64,000 nt of DNA from Nocardioides marinus (GCA_019801415.1 JAHVJD010000006.1:186001-250000), one strand, 5' to 3'; numbered from the stretch's first letter, positions 52,633 through 61,786 are shown. Numbers and translations are program-made. Notes: generated by a model not told the origin, from the sequence alone.

Positions 52633-53331
52633 GTGAGCGAGAACACCATGACAAGCGACGAGGGCAGCAGCCCGCAGGGCAACACGGCTTACATGCGGCT
52701 GCTGGGCGAACTGCGTGAGGGGCGTCTGGCAGCTGGTGATCGCTTGCGTGAAACCGAGTTGGCGGAACGTCTTGGTGTGTCGCGGACACCGGTTCGCGAA
52801 GCGATCCGCCAACTCGAAGCGGATGGCATCGTGACCCATGTCCCAAGACAGGGCGCAAGCATTCGCGGGTTGGACTATGCCGAGGTCATGGAGCTGTATG
52901 AAATGCGCGCCGTTCTCGAGGGGACTGCCGCACGGCTTGCGGCACGGGCGGCGTCGGATATCGAGCTTGAAGAGCTATACGATATGAACCGTTCGCTGGC
53001 GGCCCTCGGAAGCACGCCGCAAGCTTTTGCACTGAACAGGCAGTTTCATGCGGCCTTGCTGGATGCTGCCAAGAACCGTTTCCTGACCCGATCGATCCAT
53101 TCGCTTCAAAAGACGATGATGATCCTTGGCCCGACGACGCTCACGCAACCGGACCGGGCCGAAAAGGCGGTCGAGGAGCATTTTGCTGTGCTCGATGCAA
53201 TCAAGGCACGCGATGGTGCACTGGCAGAGGCCGCAATGCGGACGCATATCGAGACCGCGCAACGTGTACGCGTGCGGGCGTTGCGTGGCCAATCGACCCG
53301 AACAGACAGTTTCGATGGCGACCTTTTGTGA
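52633..53331 (+). CDS. GntR-family transcriptional regulator, FCD type
   Basis: A 232-residue protein. N-terminal winged helix (about 20-85) with LRETELAERLGVSRTPVREAIRQLEADGIVTHVPRQG; C-terminal FCD helical domain (about 90-225) with an EMRAVLEGTAARLAARAA start and the metal-site histidines in HAALLD and HFAVLDAI plus HIETA. FCD regulators sense small carboxylates. GTG 52633 is used; ATG 52648 is possible and neither has a clear ribosome site. Divergent from AbrB with a perfect palindrome in between. Confidence 0.92.
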   Translation: MSENTMTSDEGSSPQGNTAYMRLLGELREGRLAAGDRLRETELAERLGVSRTPVREAIRQLEADGIVTHVPRQGASIRGLDYAEVMELYEMRAVLEGTAARLAARAASDIELEELYDMNRSLAALGSTPQAFALNRQFHAALLDAAKNRFLTRSIHSLQKTMMILGPTTLTQPDRAEKAVEEHFAVLDAIKARDGALAEAAMRTHIETAQRVRVRALRGQSTRTDSFDGDLL

Positions 53332-53357
53332 CACACTTCTTTGGTCGCCCCACAGGA

Positions 53358-54260
53358 TTAGACCGCGCTGCGAATGCAGTCCTTCAACGCCTCTGCTGTC
53401 GGAGACAGCGATTGCCCCGATCGTGTGAGCAGGCCGACGGGTCGGGCAATATCTAGCCCCTCGAGACTGGTGATCTCAACACCGCTGGCCAAGGGGCCTC
53501 TCAGGATTGCCTCTGGCAGTAACGCCGCCCCCGTCTCTTGGCCGACGAGTTCCAAGGCAGTCGAGCTTCTGCTCGTTTCGATGGTCCAGACGAGGGGAAT
53601 ACCTGCCCGGGCCAAGCTTTCGTCGACCAACACCCGGTTGCCGGTCCCACGAGCTGGCAGGATCAAAGGTGTCCCGGCCAATTCAGCAATCGTAACACTG
53701 GCGCGCCCGACCAGCGGATGCGCCTTTGGCAGGGCGACCATGATGCGGTCCTCGAAAAGAGGCTCGAAATCGGTGTTGGGTTCCAGCGCAGGCAGCGAGC
53801 AGAGGCCGAAATCCGCGTCCCCCTGTGACACGGCTTCGGCGACCCCATTTGCGCTGCCATCCAATAACCGCAATCGGGCGCGTCTACCGGTTGCGTGAAA
53901 CCGGTCGAGGGCCGGGATCACCAACCGAGACAGCAAGGTCGGAACCAGGGCAATAGCCACGACCGCGCTGCGCTGATGGGCAAACGCCACGCTATCGTCG
54001 CGCATCGCGCGGGTGGTCTCGCGGGCGTCTTCCAGAATGGCCTCGGCCCGGGCTTGAAGGCGCTTGGCGGCAAGCGTTGGCTTGACCGCGCGGGTGGTCC
54101 GTTCGAACAATCGAGTGTCCAGCGCCTGCTCAAGCTTCGCCACCCGTCGGGTGATGGCGGATTGAGACAGGTTCAGTTGCTCTGCCGCAGCATGGAAACT
54201 GCCGGTCTCCTTGACCGCAAGGAAGGCCTCGAGATCACCGAAGTCATAATTGATGCTCAT
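53358..54260 (-). CDS. LysR-family transcriptional regulator
   Basis: A 300-residue protein. Helix-turn-helix at residues 1-62 (DLEAFLAVKETGSFHAAAEQLNLSQSAITRRVAKLEQALD), effector domain with FGLCSLPA near 150 and LLTRSGQSLS near the end. Its gene is convergent with the GntR gene (26 bases between stops) and divergent from the carboxymuconolactone decarboxylase-like gene 482 bases away, which it could regulate. Confidence 0.9.
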   Translation of the reverse strand: MSINYDFGDLEAFLAVKETGSFHAAAEQLNLSQSAITRRVAKLEQALDTRLFERTTRAVKPTLAAKRLQARAEAILEDARETTRAMRDDSVAFAHQRSAVVAIALVPTLLSRLVIPALDRFHATGRRARLRLLDGSANGVAEAVSQGDADFGLCSLPALEPNTDFEPLFEDRIMVALPKAHPLVGRASVTIAELAGTPLILPARGTGNRVLVDESLARAGIPLVWTIETSRSSTALELVGQETGAALLPEAILRGPLASGVEITSLEGLDIARPVGLLTRSGQSLSPTAEALKDCIRSAV

Positions 54261-54742
54261 ATCGCACTAATTCTGTAGATCCACCCGTCAGTCAAATAAA
54301 AATGCTTTTGCCGGTTCCTTTCAGCAGGGCCCTTGACTCGGCACTGAAGCGCCGCAGGGCCTCTACGGAGGCCTCGGCCTGATTGGTGATGATCAGCCTC
54401 ACCTTATTGGTCCAGCTGGAACGTCAATCCATGTGCGGCACCCGGTTCTCTGAGCATTCGTTTGCCACTTCTGCAACCTCTGCCGTAATGATGATCAGAA
54501 GCATCAATGTTGAAGAGGATGAGGGGGCGAAAGCCCCGCCGCATATTCCGCTCTGAAGAACGCGCGTCCTCGGCGCCGAGTGCAGCATTTGTGCCCTGGG
54601 CGATCTGGCGCGACAGCCAACGGAAACCGCAGGGCCTAGCGACGCTACACGACCAAGTGGTCAGAAAAATCCCCGCTAAGCAATCAAAACGATCCGGCAC
54701 GCCTGTGAAAAGCCTGTCGAACCAAAACCAAGGAGTATCAAA
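54261..54742. other. Intergenic region between LysR and CMD-like genes
   Basis: No gene is supported in these 482 bases; the open frames present do not look like proteins I can place. It should carry the divergent promoters. An AAGGAG ribosome-binding site at 54730-54735 belongs to the next gene. Confidence 0.4.
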
Positions 54743-55126
54743 ATGGATGACGATCTGTTCGAGCGTGGATTGGCGCAGCGCAAATCCACGCTGGGTGCTG
54801 AATACGTCGAAAACAACCTTGCCGCTGCCGATGATTTCACGCGCCCGTTTCAAGAGGCGATGACGGCCTGGTGCTGGGGCTTTGGCTGGGGCGACGACAC
54901 TATCGACGCGAAGACACGCTCGATGATGAACCTCGCGATGATCGGCGCCTTGGGAAAGATGCACGAGTGGGAAGTTCATTGCAATGGTGCGTTGAACAAC
55001 GGGGTCACCAAGGAGGAGATCCGATCGATCATTCACGTCATTGGCATCTACTGCGGCGTGCCACAATCGCTTGAGTGCTTCCGTGTCGCGCGCAAGGTGC
55101 TGACCGAGCGCGGCTTATTGGAGTAA
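54743..55126 (+). CDS. Carboxymuconolactone decarboxylase (AhpD-like fold) family protein
   Basis: A 127-residue all-helical protein. The family pattern EWEVHCNGALNNGVTKEEIRSIIHVIGIYCGVPQSLECFRVA (residues 75-115) has the conserved His and Gly-Val-Thr-x-Glu-Glu block of 4-carboxymuconolactone decarboxylase. The peroxidase CXXC motif of AhpD is absent, so decarboxylase activity or an uncharacterised role is more likely. Clear AAGGAG site. Isolated from other protocatechuate genes, so involvement in the beta-ketoadipate pathway is not shown. Confidence 0.9.
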   Translation: MDDDLFERGLAQRKSTLGAEYVENNLAAADDFTRPFQEAMTAWCWGFGWGDDTIDAKTRSMMNLAMIGALGKMHEWEVHCNGALNNGVTKEEIRSIIHVIGIYCGVPQSLECFRVARKVLTERGLLE

Positions 55127-55471
55127 ACCGCCCTGGTCCCTGCCACCGGCGCAGGCTTTGGCGGGAGCGCCACCACAGCGGGTGTTCCTGTTGGATCAAC
55201 GGTTTCGAAGGACACGGGGCAACGGAAGTACAGGATCCGAAGCTGATTACGGCAGAGCCTGCGGATGTTCTACCAGCCAGGTCGTGGTGACACCAGAACT
55301 GGACCGGTTGGCCGTGCGCTTGTCCTTTCGGCAGATCGGAACACCCCACATCGCGGCAGGCGCGCCAGGGCCAGTTTCACTTGGCGTGCCCTAAAGAACA
55401 GCTAAACGACATAGCCAAACTTCGAAGCGCGATTGGCGAAGGCAAAGTACTGGCCCAGTACATGCGGTCGT
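55127..55471. other. Intergenic region, no gene supported
   Basis: These 345 bases between the CMD-like gene and the pirin gene have open frames in several registers but no family signature. A short ALVPATGAGFGGS translation just after the CMD stop weakly resembles a dehydrogenase Rossmann start and may be a remnant. Confidence 0.3.
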
Positions 55472-56431
55472 TCATCCTTTTCGCGGCTTCGTACGGTCCA
55501 GCTCAGGTGAAATTGGAATATGCTCTTCTTCGTCTCCTGGGGGCAGCCTGAACGGGCCGTTATTCCAGTCAGCGGCCTTCCACGCTTCCTTTGCCTCTTC
55601 GATCTTGTCTTTTGAAGAGGAAACAAAGTTCCACCAGATGTAGCGGCCTTCGTTCATGGTCGCACCGCCCAGCAGCATCAGCCGCGCGCCACGCGCGCCC
55701 GCGCGGGCACTGATGGAGTCACCCGGTCGGAAGACCATCATCTGCCCGGCCTCGAAACTCTGACCCGCGACCTCAATAGAGCCTTCGGTCACATAGATGC
55801 CCCGATCCTCGTGGTCATCGGGCAGGGGAAATTGTGCACCGGGCTCAAGCGTCACATCGAGGTAAAATGTTTCGCTGTGCATGGTGACCGGGCTTTGCTG
55901 GCCGTAGGCGCTGCCGAGGATCAGCTTGGCCTTGGCCCCGCCATCGATAATCTCGGGCAGCGCGTCCTTCTTGTGATGCTCGAAACCGGGGTCAATGTCC
56001 TCCTTGTCTTCGGGTAGTGCAATCCAGGTCTGGATTCCGAACAGGCTGTGACGGGTGGCGCGCGTCTCTTCGCTGGTGCGTTCCGAATGGGTGACGCCTT
56101 TGCCCGCGACCATCCAATTCACCTCGCCGGGATAGATCATCTGGTGGGTGCCAAGGCTGTCGCGGTGTTCGAACTCCCCCTGGTACAAGTAGGTCACGGT
56201 GCCCAGCCCGATATGCGGATGCGGGCGGACGTCGATGCCGCCCTCGGTGATGAATTCCGCCGGCCCCATCTGATCGAAGAAGATGAAAGGCCCGACCATC
56301 TGCCGTGTGACCGATGGCAGCGCACGGCGGACTTCAAACCCGCCAAGATCCCGCGCGCGCGGGATGATCAGGGTATCGATCGCATCGCCGCATTCGGGGC
56401 ATTCAGGATTGTGGGTCGGGTTCCAGCTCAT
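55472..56431 (-). CDS. Pirin family protein
   Basis: About 319 residues, bicupin. The iron-site motif RPHPHIGLGTVTYLYQGEFEHRDSLG contains the conserved histidines, with the acidic ligand in GVTHSERT. The second cupin is at about 180-275 (DHEDRGIYVTEGSIEVAGQ). An N-terminal CPECGD may be a small metal site. ATG 56431 is preferred; longer in-frame starts add sequence unlike the family. Pirins act as quercetinase-like dioxygenases or redox regulators; the role here is unknown. It stands alone on the minus strand, next to a putative quinone-stress operon. Confidence 0.9.
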   Translation of the reverse strand: MSWNPTHNPECPECGDAIDTLIIPRARDLGGFEVRRALPSVTRQMVGPFIFFDQMGPAEFITEGGIDVRPHPHIGLGTVTYLYQGEFEHRDSLGTHQMIYPGEVNWMVAGKGVTHSERTSEETRATRHSLFGIQTWIALPEDKEDIDPGFEHHKKDALPEIIDGGAKAKLILGSAYGQQSPVTMHSETFYLDVTLEPGAQFPLPDDHEDRGIYVTEGSIEVAGQSFEAGQMMVFRPGDSISARAGARGARLMLLGGATMNEGRYIWWNFVSSSKDKIEEAKEAWKAADWNNGPFRLPPGDEEEHIPISPELDRTKPRKG

Positions 56432-56791
56432 TGGCGTGTTCCTTTCGAAAGGCTCATGAGGAAGTCGGGCGAGTTTGGGGTCATGGCGAACGGTGGGACC
56501 ATCCCGGCGCAGGTCAAGGACTTTAAGCGCCGCTTGGGTCGCCCATGGCGCGGCCCCTGATATCGCCGCCGGGCGGACTCGGAGCGCCCTTGGCGATCTC
56601 CAGCGCAGCTCTATTCTGCAATTCAAGCCAGTCCGGATCAAATGGGTGTGGCTGTCATTCAGCCCCGAGGGTCGCGGCGGAGGTTCAGGTCTGGTATTTT
56701 CGTAAGCCTCCTTTGGAGCTGTTAGAGCCTGCCGGGCGCTAGTGAAGAGAGCGGGGGGCTCCCGGCAGGCGGCTGGGCGCGGTCCTGCTGG
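56432..56791. other. Intergenic region with a GC-rich hairpin
   Basis: No gene is seen in these 360 bases between pirin and the hydrolase end. A perfect 10-bp stem (GCCTGCCGGG 56727-56736, CCCGGCAGGC 56761-56770) with a 24-base loop lies about 20 bases past the hydrolase stop and may be its terminator, though no T-run follows on the minus strand. Confidence 0.4.
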
Positions 56792-57478
56792 TTATGCAGG
56801 GACCGGTGCCAGCGTCTCTCCGCCATGGCTGCTGCGGCCGGGGGCTTTGTGCACCATGGTGTAGGCGTAATCGACACCCATGCCGTAGGCGCCGGAGTGT
56901 TCCTGGACCAGCGCGATGGTGGCGTCGTAGGTGTCCTTGCGGGCCCAGTCGCGCTGCCATTCCAGGAGCACCTGTTGCCAGGTCACCGGCACCACGCCGA
57001 CCTGCACCATCCGGTCCATGGCGTATTTATGCGCCTCTGCCGTGGTGCCTCCGGAGGCATCGGCCACCATGTAGATCTCGTAGTCGGTGTCATTCAGTGC
57101 CGACAGGGCAAAGGTGAGGTTGCAGACCTCGGTCCACAGGCCGGAGACCACGATCTTCTTGCGGCCCTCGGCGGCGCCCTTGGCCAGCGCGTCACGCACC
57201 TTCTGGTCGTCCCAGGAGTTCATCGAGGTGCGCTCCAGCAGCGGGGCTTCGGGGAAGACGTCCAGCAGCTCGGGGTAGGTGCGGCCCGAGAAGCTTTCGG
57301 TCTCGACCGTGGTGATGGTCGTGGGAATGCCGAAGATCTTCGCGGCCTTGGCCAGCCCGACGGTGTTGTTCTTCAGGGTCTGGCGGTCGATCGACTGCAC
57401 GCCGAAGGCCATCTGCGGCTGGTGGTCGATGAAGATCAGCTGACTGTTCTGCGGGGTGAGGACTTCAAGCTTGGACAT
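56792..57478 (-). CDS. Isochorismatase-like cysteine hydrolase (YcaC-type)
   Basis: A 228-residue Rossmann-like hydrolase. Catalytic Asp in LIFIDHQPQM near residue 18, Lys in EGRKKIVVSGLWTEVC (residue about 110) and nucleophilic Cys in GLWTEVCNLTFALSALNDTDYEIYMVADASGG near 119, the triad of the superfamily. YcaC-like proteins have unknown substrates. AAGGAG 7 bases before ATG 57478 sets the start; the open frame continues upstream into a proline-rich region that is not typical of the family. Last gene of a minus-strand operon with the MhqO and MhqD-like genes. Confidence 0.9.
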   Translation of the reverse strand: MSKLEVLTPQNSQLIFIDHQPQMAFGVQSIDRQTLKNNTVGLAKAAKIFGIPTTITTVETESFSGRTYPELLDVFPEAPLLERTSMNSWDDQKVRDALAKGAAEGRKKIVVSGLWTEVCNLTFALSALNDTDYEIYMVADASGGTTAEAHKYAMDRMVQVGVVPVTWQQVLLEWQRDWARKDTYDATIALVQEHSGAYGMGVDYAYTMVHKAPGRSSHGGETLAPVPA

Positions 57479-57530
57479 GGGTTGCTCCTTGGAGTGCGTT
57501 GGGGTGGGGGCGTCTTTGCCGGTGCCGCCG

Positions 57531-57566
57531 CAGGGGCTCAGGCGGGGGCTCAGGCAGGGGCTGTTG
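57531..57566. repeat. Short 12-bp tandem repeat
   Basis: Units CAGGGGCTCAGG (57531-57542), CGGGGGCTCAGG (57543-57554) and CAGGGGCTGTTG (57555-57566) are 12 bases long. They lie in the gap between hydrolase and esterase genes, overlapping the end of the small ORF. Probably a slippage product in GC-rich sequence. Confidence 0.6.
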
Positions 57567-57651
57567 CCGCGGCGCGCGCGGCGGCGGGCGGGAGGGGCAA
57601 GCGGGGCGGGACAGGGAAGTTGGGCGGGGCAGCGAAGCCGGGCAGGGTCAT
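57550..57651 (-). CDS. Candidate 33-residue Pro/Ala-rich ORF coupled to the esterase gene
   Basis: Minus-strand ATG 57651 to stop 57550-57552 encodes 33 residues (start MTLPGFAAPPNFPVPPRLPL). The start overlaps the esterase stop by 4 bases (ATGA), the same coupling seen in real operons here. It is very proline and alanine rich with no cysteine. The esterase gene supplies no extra ribosome site. It could be an artefact of GC-rich sequence, so confidence is modest. Confidence 0.35.
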   Translation of the reverse strand: MTLPGFAAPPNFPVPPRLPLPPAAARAAATAPA

Positions 57652-58274
57652 GCCGCATCCTCCAATGCCGGGGCTCTGAGGAACTCTGCCAGAGCCGCGA
57701 TCTCGCCCTGCCGCAGCTCGTGGCCGCCGCCGTGGGTTTCGGTGCGCACGGCGGCGCCCTGGGCCTTGAACCAGGCAAAAAGCGCCTCGCTCTGCGGCCA
57801 GGGGCAGATCGGATCGCGCCGCCCGGCGGTGATCAGCACCTTCCGGCCAGCCAGTCCCGGCGCGGGTGCGGGCCGCCACGGGATCAGCGGATGCAGCAGG
57901 GCGGCGCGGTCGATCAGGCCGGGCTGCGCCATCAGCACGGAGGCCAGGATGTTCGCGCCGTTGGAATAGCCGAAGCTGTAGACCGGAGCGTCCGGATGGG
58001 CGGCCTTATGGGCCGCAACGAAGGCCGCCATCGCCTTGGTCGCGCGGGCAAGGTCCGCCATGTCGTAGACGCCTTCGCCGGTGCGGCGGAAGAAGCGGGC
58101 CGCGCCCATCTCCGATATGTCCCCGCGGGGGGAGACGATGGAGGCCTCCGGCAGGATCTGCTCCGCGAGGCCGAAGAACTGGGTCTCGTCCCCGCCGGTG
58201 CCGTGAAAGGCGAAGACCAGCGGAGCACCGGGTTTGCCGGCCTTGGTCAGCGCGTAATAGTTGTCGTTGGACAT
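57648..58274 (-). CDS. Alpha/beta hydrolase (MhqD-like carboxylesterase/phospholipase)
   Basis: A 208-residue esterase. Oxyanion region FAFHGTGGDETQF near 22-35, nucleophile Ser in YSFGYSNGANI near 105, Asp in AGRRDPICPW near 155, His in HGGGHEL near 187. This is the predicted phospholipase/carboxylesterase family that contains MhqD, usually beside a ring-cleavage dioxygenase as here. It follows the MhqO-like gene by 9 bases on the minus strand. Function in quinone or hydroquinone adduct turnover is inferred from that pairing. Confidence 0.88.
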   Translation of the reverse strand: MSNDNYYALTKAGKPGAPLVFAFHGTGGDETQFFGLAEQILPEASIVSPRGDISEMGAARFFRRTGEGVYDMADLARATKAMAAFVAAHKAAHPDAPVYSFGYSNGANILASVLMAQPGLIDRAALLHPLIPWRPAPAPGLAGRKVLITAGRRDPICPWPQSEALFAWFKAQGAAVRTETHGGGHELRQGEIAALAEFLRAPALEDAA

Positions 58275-58283
58275 GACAGGTCC

Positions 58284-59216
58284 TCAGGCTGCGACCGGCG
58301 GCAGAAGCTGCTCGATCTGCTGGCGGTAGGGTTCATAGCGGGCGGGCAGTTTCAGTGCCTCGCCCAAGTGCGCGCTGTCTTCATCGCGGTTGAACCCCGG
58401 TTCATTGGTGGCGATCTCGAAGAGCACGCCGCCGGGGGTGCGGAAGTAGATCGCGTGGAAGTAGTCGCGGTCGATCACCGGGGTGACCTGGTAGCCGGTG
58501 TCCAGCAGCGCCTTGCGCACCGTTTCCTGGACGGTGCGGTTTTCCACCGCAAAGGCGATGTGATGTACCGAGCCCGCGCCCTCGCCCGCAACCGGGGAAT
58601 TGGGCAGTTCCTCGAGGTCGATGGTATCGGCCGCATTGCCGCCTTCCACGGCGTAACGGGTCAGCCCGTGGCCGCTTTCCACCTTTTGGTAGCCCATGAA
58701 TTCAAGAAGCTCTCCAGTGGCCGCAGCGTTGCGCAGGCGGAAACGGGCGCCGTGAAACCCGAGGATCCCGGTCTCTCCGGGAATGTCCGCGCCCGTCCAC
58801 GGCGTGCGGCCGCGCGGATCGCTTTCGACCAGGGCGAAGCTGTCGCCGTCCGGCCCGTCGAAGGTGAGGCGGTTTTCACCGAAGGCCATGGTTTGCTCCA
58901 GGCCTTTGACGTCAAAGGCGGACAGGCGGTTTTTCCAGTAGGAGAGGGAGCCTTTCGCAACCGCGAACTCGGTAATGCCAACCTCGCCGATGCCGCGGGT
59001 TCCGCGGGGCATGCGGCCGAAGGGGAAATAGGTCATGACCGACCCCGGCGTGCCGGCCTCGTCGCCGTAGTACAGGTGGTAGAACTCGGGCGCATCGAAA
59101 TTCACCGTCTTCTTGACGCGCCGCAGGCCCAGAACCTTGGTGAAGAAGCTGTTGTTTTCATTGGCGTCCGCAGCCATCGAGGTGATGTGGTGCAGGCCTT
59201 GGATGTCCTTGATCAT
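58284..59216 (-). CDS. VOC-family ring-cleaving dioxygenase (MhqO/MhqA-like)
   Basis: A 310-residue tandem vicinal-oxygen-chelate protein. Metal ligands: His in GLHHITSMA near residue 9, His in VHHIAFAV near 220 and Glu in FEIATNEPGF near 265. The first VOC unit has FTKVLGLRRVKKTVNFD near 30-40. Close to MhqO/MhqA extradiol-type dioxygenases induced by methylhydroquinone in Bacillus. ATG 59216 is preferred to upstream in-frame codons that would enter the promoter region. It begins the operon and is divergent from a LysR gene. Confidence 0.9.
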   Translation of the reverse strand: MIKDIQGLHHITSMAADANENNSFFTKVLGLRRVKKTVNFDAPEFYHLYYGDEAGTPGSVMTYFPFGRMPRGTRGIGEVGITEFAVAKGSLSYWKNRLSAFDVKGLEQTMAFGENRLTFDGPDGDSFALVESDPRGRTPWTGADIPGETGILGFHGARFRLRNAAATGELLEFMGYQKVESGHGLTRYAVEGGNAADTIDLEELPNSPVAGEGAGSVHHIAFAVENRTVQETVRKALLDTGYQVTPVIDRDYFHAIYFRTPGGVLFEIATNEPGFNRDEDSAHLGEALKLPARYEPYRQQIEQLLPPVAA

Positions 59217-59290
59217 GGTTTGTCTCCAGCGCGTGTCTTGCGTTGGAACCAACGTAGGTCGGGACTGTGATTTCAAAAATAGAAACGTTC

Positions 59291-59317
59291 TTGCATTTAC
59301 TATTATCAGTAATGCAA
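59291..59317. promoter_or_regulatory. Inverted repeat, candidate LysR operator
   Basis: TTGCATT (59291-59297) and AATGCAA (59311-59317) form a perfect 7-bp inverted repeat with a 13-base spacer in the gap between the dioxygenase and LysR starts, close to the LysR start at 59327. The layout is like LysR boxes, and suggests autoregulation. Confidence 0.5.
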
Positions 59318-59326
59318 TAATTGACC

Positions 59327-60244
59327 ATGCAAGAACTCAAGCCCATCCGTGTGTTCCTGGAAGTCGCCGCCTTGCGCAGTTTCTCGGCCGCAGCCCGCAG
59401 CCTGCGCATGACCCCAGCAACGGTCACCCGAACAGTCGCGCGCCTGGAGGAAGACCTCGGCCACCAGCTTTTGCTGCGCACGACCCGCCAGGTCTCACTG
59501 ACATCAGCCGGGGCCGTTGTGGCTGCACGCTACCAGACAGTCATTGAAGAGTTCGACAAGGTGACCCGTGATCTGGAGCACGCCAGCCAACCGCATCGCG
59601 GGCGTCTTTCGGTCAATGCGCCGATGTCCTTCGGGATGCGTTTGATGCCTGGACTCGTGGACAGTTTCCGTCTCGCCTACCCCAATATCGCCTTGAGCGT
59701 GACGCTGGAAGACCAGTTGATCGACATCGTGGACGAGGGATCAGACCTGGCGATCCGGATTTCCTCGCCCCCGACCGACAAATCGACGATATGGCGCAAG
59801 ATCTGCGAGGTGCCACGCATGGCGGTCGCCGCACCCCAGCTTTTCGAACGATGCAAACGCCCGAATACCCCGGATGAATTGGAACGCGACCTTTGCTTGT
59901 CATATTCCTCCCGTGAAACGCCCGAAGTCTGGCGCTTCCGCAAAGGGGCTGCAAGGCGCACGGTGACGGCCGGCGCCTCCATCGTCTCGAACAATGGGGA
60001 TTTTCTGTACGAGTTGGCCTTGGCCGGGGCTGGTGTCGCAGTGCTCCCCGAATTCATAGTGAAGAAAGGGTTGCGGGACGGGCAGATCGAACGAGTCTTG
60101 CCGGATTGGGAAACTGCGCCGCTGTGGTTGTCACTCTACTATCCACCCTATGACGCGCTGCCGCCACTGGTCGCGACCTTTACGGATTTCTTCGAGGCAT
60201 ATCTGAATGATGCTGAAGGGTTCAGGTTCGCTTCCCAGCCCTAG
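59327..60244 (+). CDS. LysR-family transcriptional regulator
   Basis: About 305 residues. Helix-turn-helix at residues 1-60 (IRVFLEVAALRSFSAAARSLRMTPATVTRTVARLEEDLG), effector domain with DLAIRISS near 145 and VAVLPEFIVKKGL near 240, a CrgA/DhcR-like subgroup. A TTG two codons upstream (59321) is possible. It is divergent from the MhqO-like operon and 153 bases upstream, same strand, of tcuA, so it could control either; the inverted repeat on the dioxygenase side favours the former. Confidence 0.9.
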   Translation: MQELKPIRVFLEVAALRSFSAAARSLRMTPATVTRTVARLEEDLGHQLLLRTTRQVSLTSAGAVVAARYQTVIEEFDKVTRDLEHASQPHRGRLSVNAPMSFGMRLMPGLVDSFRLAYPNIALSVTLEDQLIDIVDEGSDLAIRISSPPTDKSTIWRKICEVPRMAVAAPQLFERCKRPNTPDELERDLCLSYSSRETPEVWRFRKGAARRTVTAGASIVSNNGDFLYELALAGAGVAVLPEFIVKKGLRDGQIERVLPDWETAPLWLSLYYPPYDALPPLVATFTDFFEAYLNDAEGFRFASQP

Positions 60245-60397
60245 AACCGCGCCGGGTTTGCCACAGACTGACTTCAGCTAGATACGCGGCCAGCGCGAAA
60301 TGCCCAATTGATGCGGTGATCGCAACAATTGAAGATCAACCGTCATTGGTCAAATCAAACCCCGCCGGCTAGGACGGTCTCAGCCAGGAGGACAGCC

Positions 60398-61786
60398 ATG
60401 ACAGAAGCCTATGATCTTGCCGTGATCGGGGGCGGCAATGCCGCGCTCTGCGCTGCGATGACCGCTGCCGAGGCGGGCGCCCGCGTGGTCATTCTGGAGA
60501 CCGCGCCGAAGGCCTACCGCGGCGGCAACTCGCGCCACACCCGCAACTTCCGCTGCATGCACGGCGGTCCGCTGGGGCCGCTGGTGGAGGACTACAGCGA
60601 GGAGGAGTATTTTGCCGATCTGATGAAGGTCACCGGCGGCAAGACCGACGCGCATCTGGCGCGCCTTGCGATCCGCAGCAGCGAAGAGTGTCTGCCCTGG
60701 ATGCAGGAGCGCGGGGTGCGCTTCCAGCCCTCGCTTTCCGGCACGCTGTCGCTGGCGCGCACCAATGCCTTCTTCATGGGCGGCGGCAAGAGCCTGGTGA
60801 ATGCCTATTACCGCACCGCGGAAGCGCTGGGGGTGGAGGTGCTCTATGAGGCGTCGGTCACCCATCTGGAGCTGGAGGGGGACCGGATCACGAGGGTCGA
60901 CTACACCCATGAGGGCAGAGCACATTCGATGCGTCCGAAGAGCGTTGTCGTGGCCTCGGGCGGGTTCCAGGCGGATATCGACTGGTTGACCCGCGCCTGG
61001 GGGCCTGCGGCGCGCAACTTCCTGATCCGCGGCACGCCCTACAACCGCGGGGTGGTGCTGGCGGACCTGCTGGAGCAGGGCGTCGAGAGCATCGGCGACG
61101 CCGACCAGTGCCACGCGGTGGCCATCGACGGGCGCGCGCCGAAATACGACGGCGGCATCGTCACCCGGCTCGATTGCGTGCCGTTCTCCATCGTGGTGAA
61201 CAAGAACGGCGAGCGCTTCTATGACGAGGGCGAGGACGTCTGGCCCAAGCGCTACGCGATCTGGGGCCGGCTGGTGGCGGCGCAGCCGGACCAGGTGGGC
61301 CATGTCATCATCGACTCGAAATCGCTGAACCTGTTCATGCCCTCGGTCTTCCCGCCGCTGAAGGCGGACTCGCTGGAGGAGCTGGCGGGCATGATGGGAC
61401 TGCCGCCGGACAAGCTGCGCGAAACCGTGGATGCCTTCAACGCCGCCTGCGGCGATACCTCGGCGTTTCACCCGACCGAGCTTGATGGGGTTGCCACCAC
61501 CGGGCTTGTGCCGCCGAAGACCAACTGGGCCCGGCCGATCAGCGAGCCACCGTTCTACGGCTATTCGCTGCGCACCGGCGTCACCTTTACCTACCTGGGC
61601 CTGAAGGTCGACGAGACCGCCCAGTGCCGCACCGCCGAGGGCCCGGTTCGCAACCTCTGGGCCGCGGGCGAGACCATGGCCGGCTCGATCCTCGGGCAGG
61701 GCTATCTCGCCGGGTTCGGCATGACTATCGGAACCGTTTTTGGACGCATCGCGGGACGGGAGGCCGCAGCCCATGCAAACCGTTGA
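60398..61786 (+). CDS. tcuA: FAD-dependent tricarballylate dehydrogenase
   Basis: A 462-residue flavoprotein of the fumarate reductase/succinate dehydrogenase type. FAD site VIGGGNAALCAAMTAAEAG near residue 8, RGGNSRHTRNFR near 45, SVVVASGGFQADIDWL near 190, RFYDEGEDVWPKRYAIWG near 285 and ETMAGSILGQGYLAGFGMTIG near the end, which is the TcuA signature. TcuA oxidises tricarballylate to cis-aconitate and hands electrons to TcuB. AGGAGG lies 8 bases before ATG 60398. The stop overlaps the tcuB start region by 14 bases. Confidence 0.93.
   Translation: MTEAYDLAVIGGGNAALCAAMTAAEAGARVVILETAPKAYRGGNSRHTRNFRCMHGGPLGPLVEDYSEEEYFADLMKVTGGKTDAHLARLAIRSSEECLPWMQERGVRFQPSLSGTLSLARTNAFFMGGGKSLVNAYYRTAEALGVEVLYEASVTHLELEGDRITRVDYTHEGRAHSMRPKSVVVASGGFQADIDWLTRAWGPAARNFLIRGTPYNRGVVLADLLEQGVESIGDADQCHAVAIDGRAPKYDGGIVTRLDCVPFSIVVNKNGERFYDEGEDVWPKRYAIWGRLVAAQPDQVGHVIIDSKSLNLFMPSVFPPLKADSLEELAGMMGLPPDKLRETVDAFNAACGDTSAFHPTELDGVATTGLVPPKTNWARPISEPPFYGYSLRTGVTFTYLGLKVDETAQCRTAEGPVRNLWAAGETMAGSILGQGYLAGFGMTIGTVFGRIAGREAAAHANR

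Noticed and set aside
57456-59270. 604-residue plus-strand open frame opposite the MhqO/MhqD operon
   Set aside because: It spans four real genes or gaps on the other strand and has no recognisable domain.
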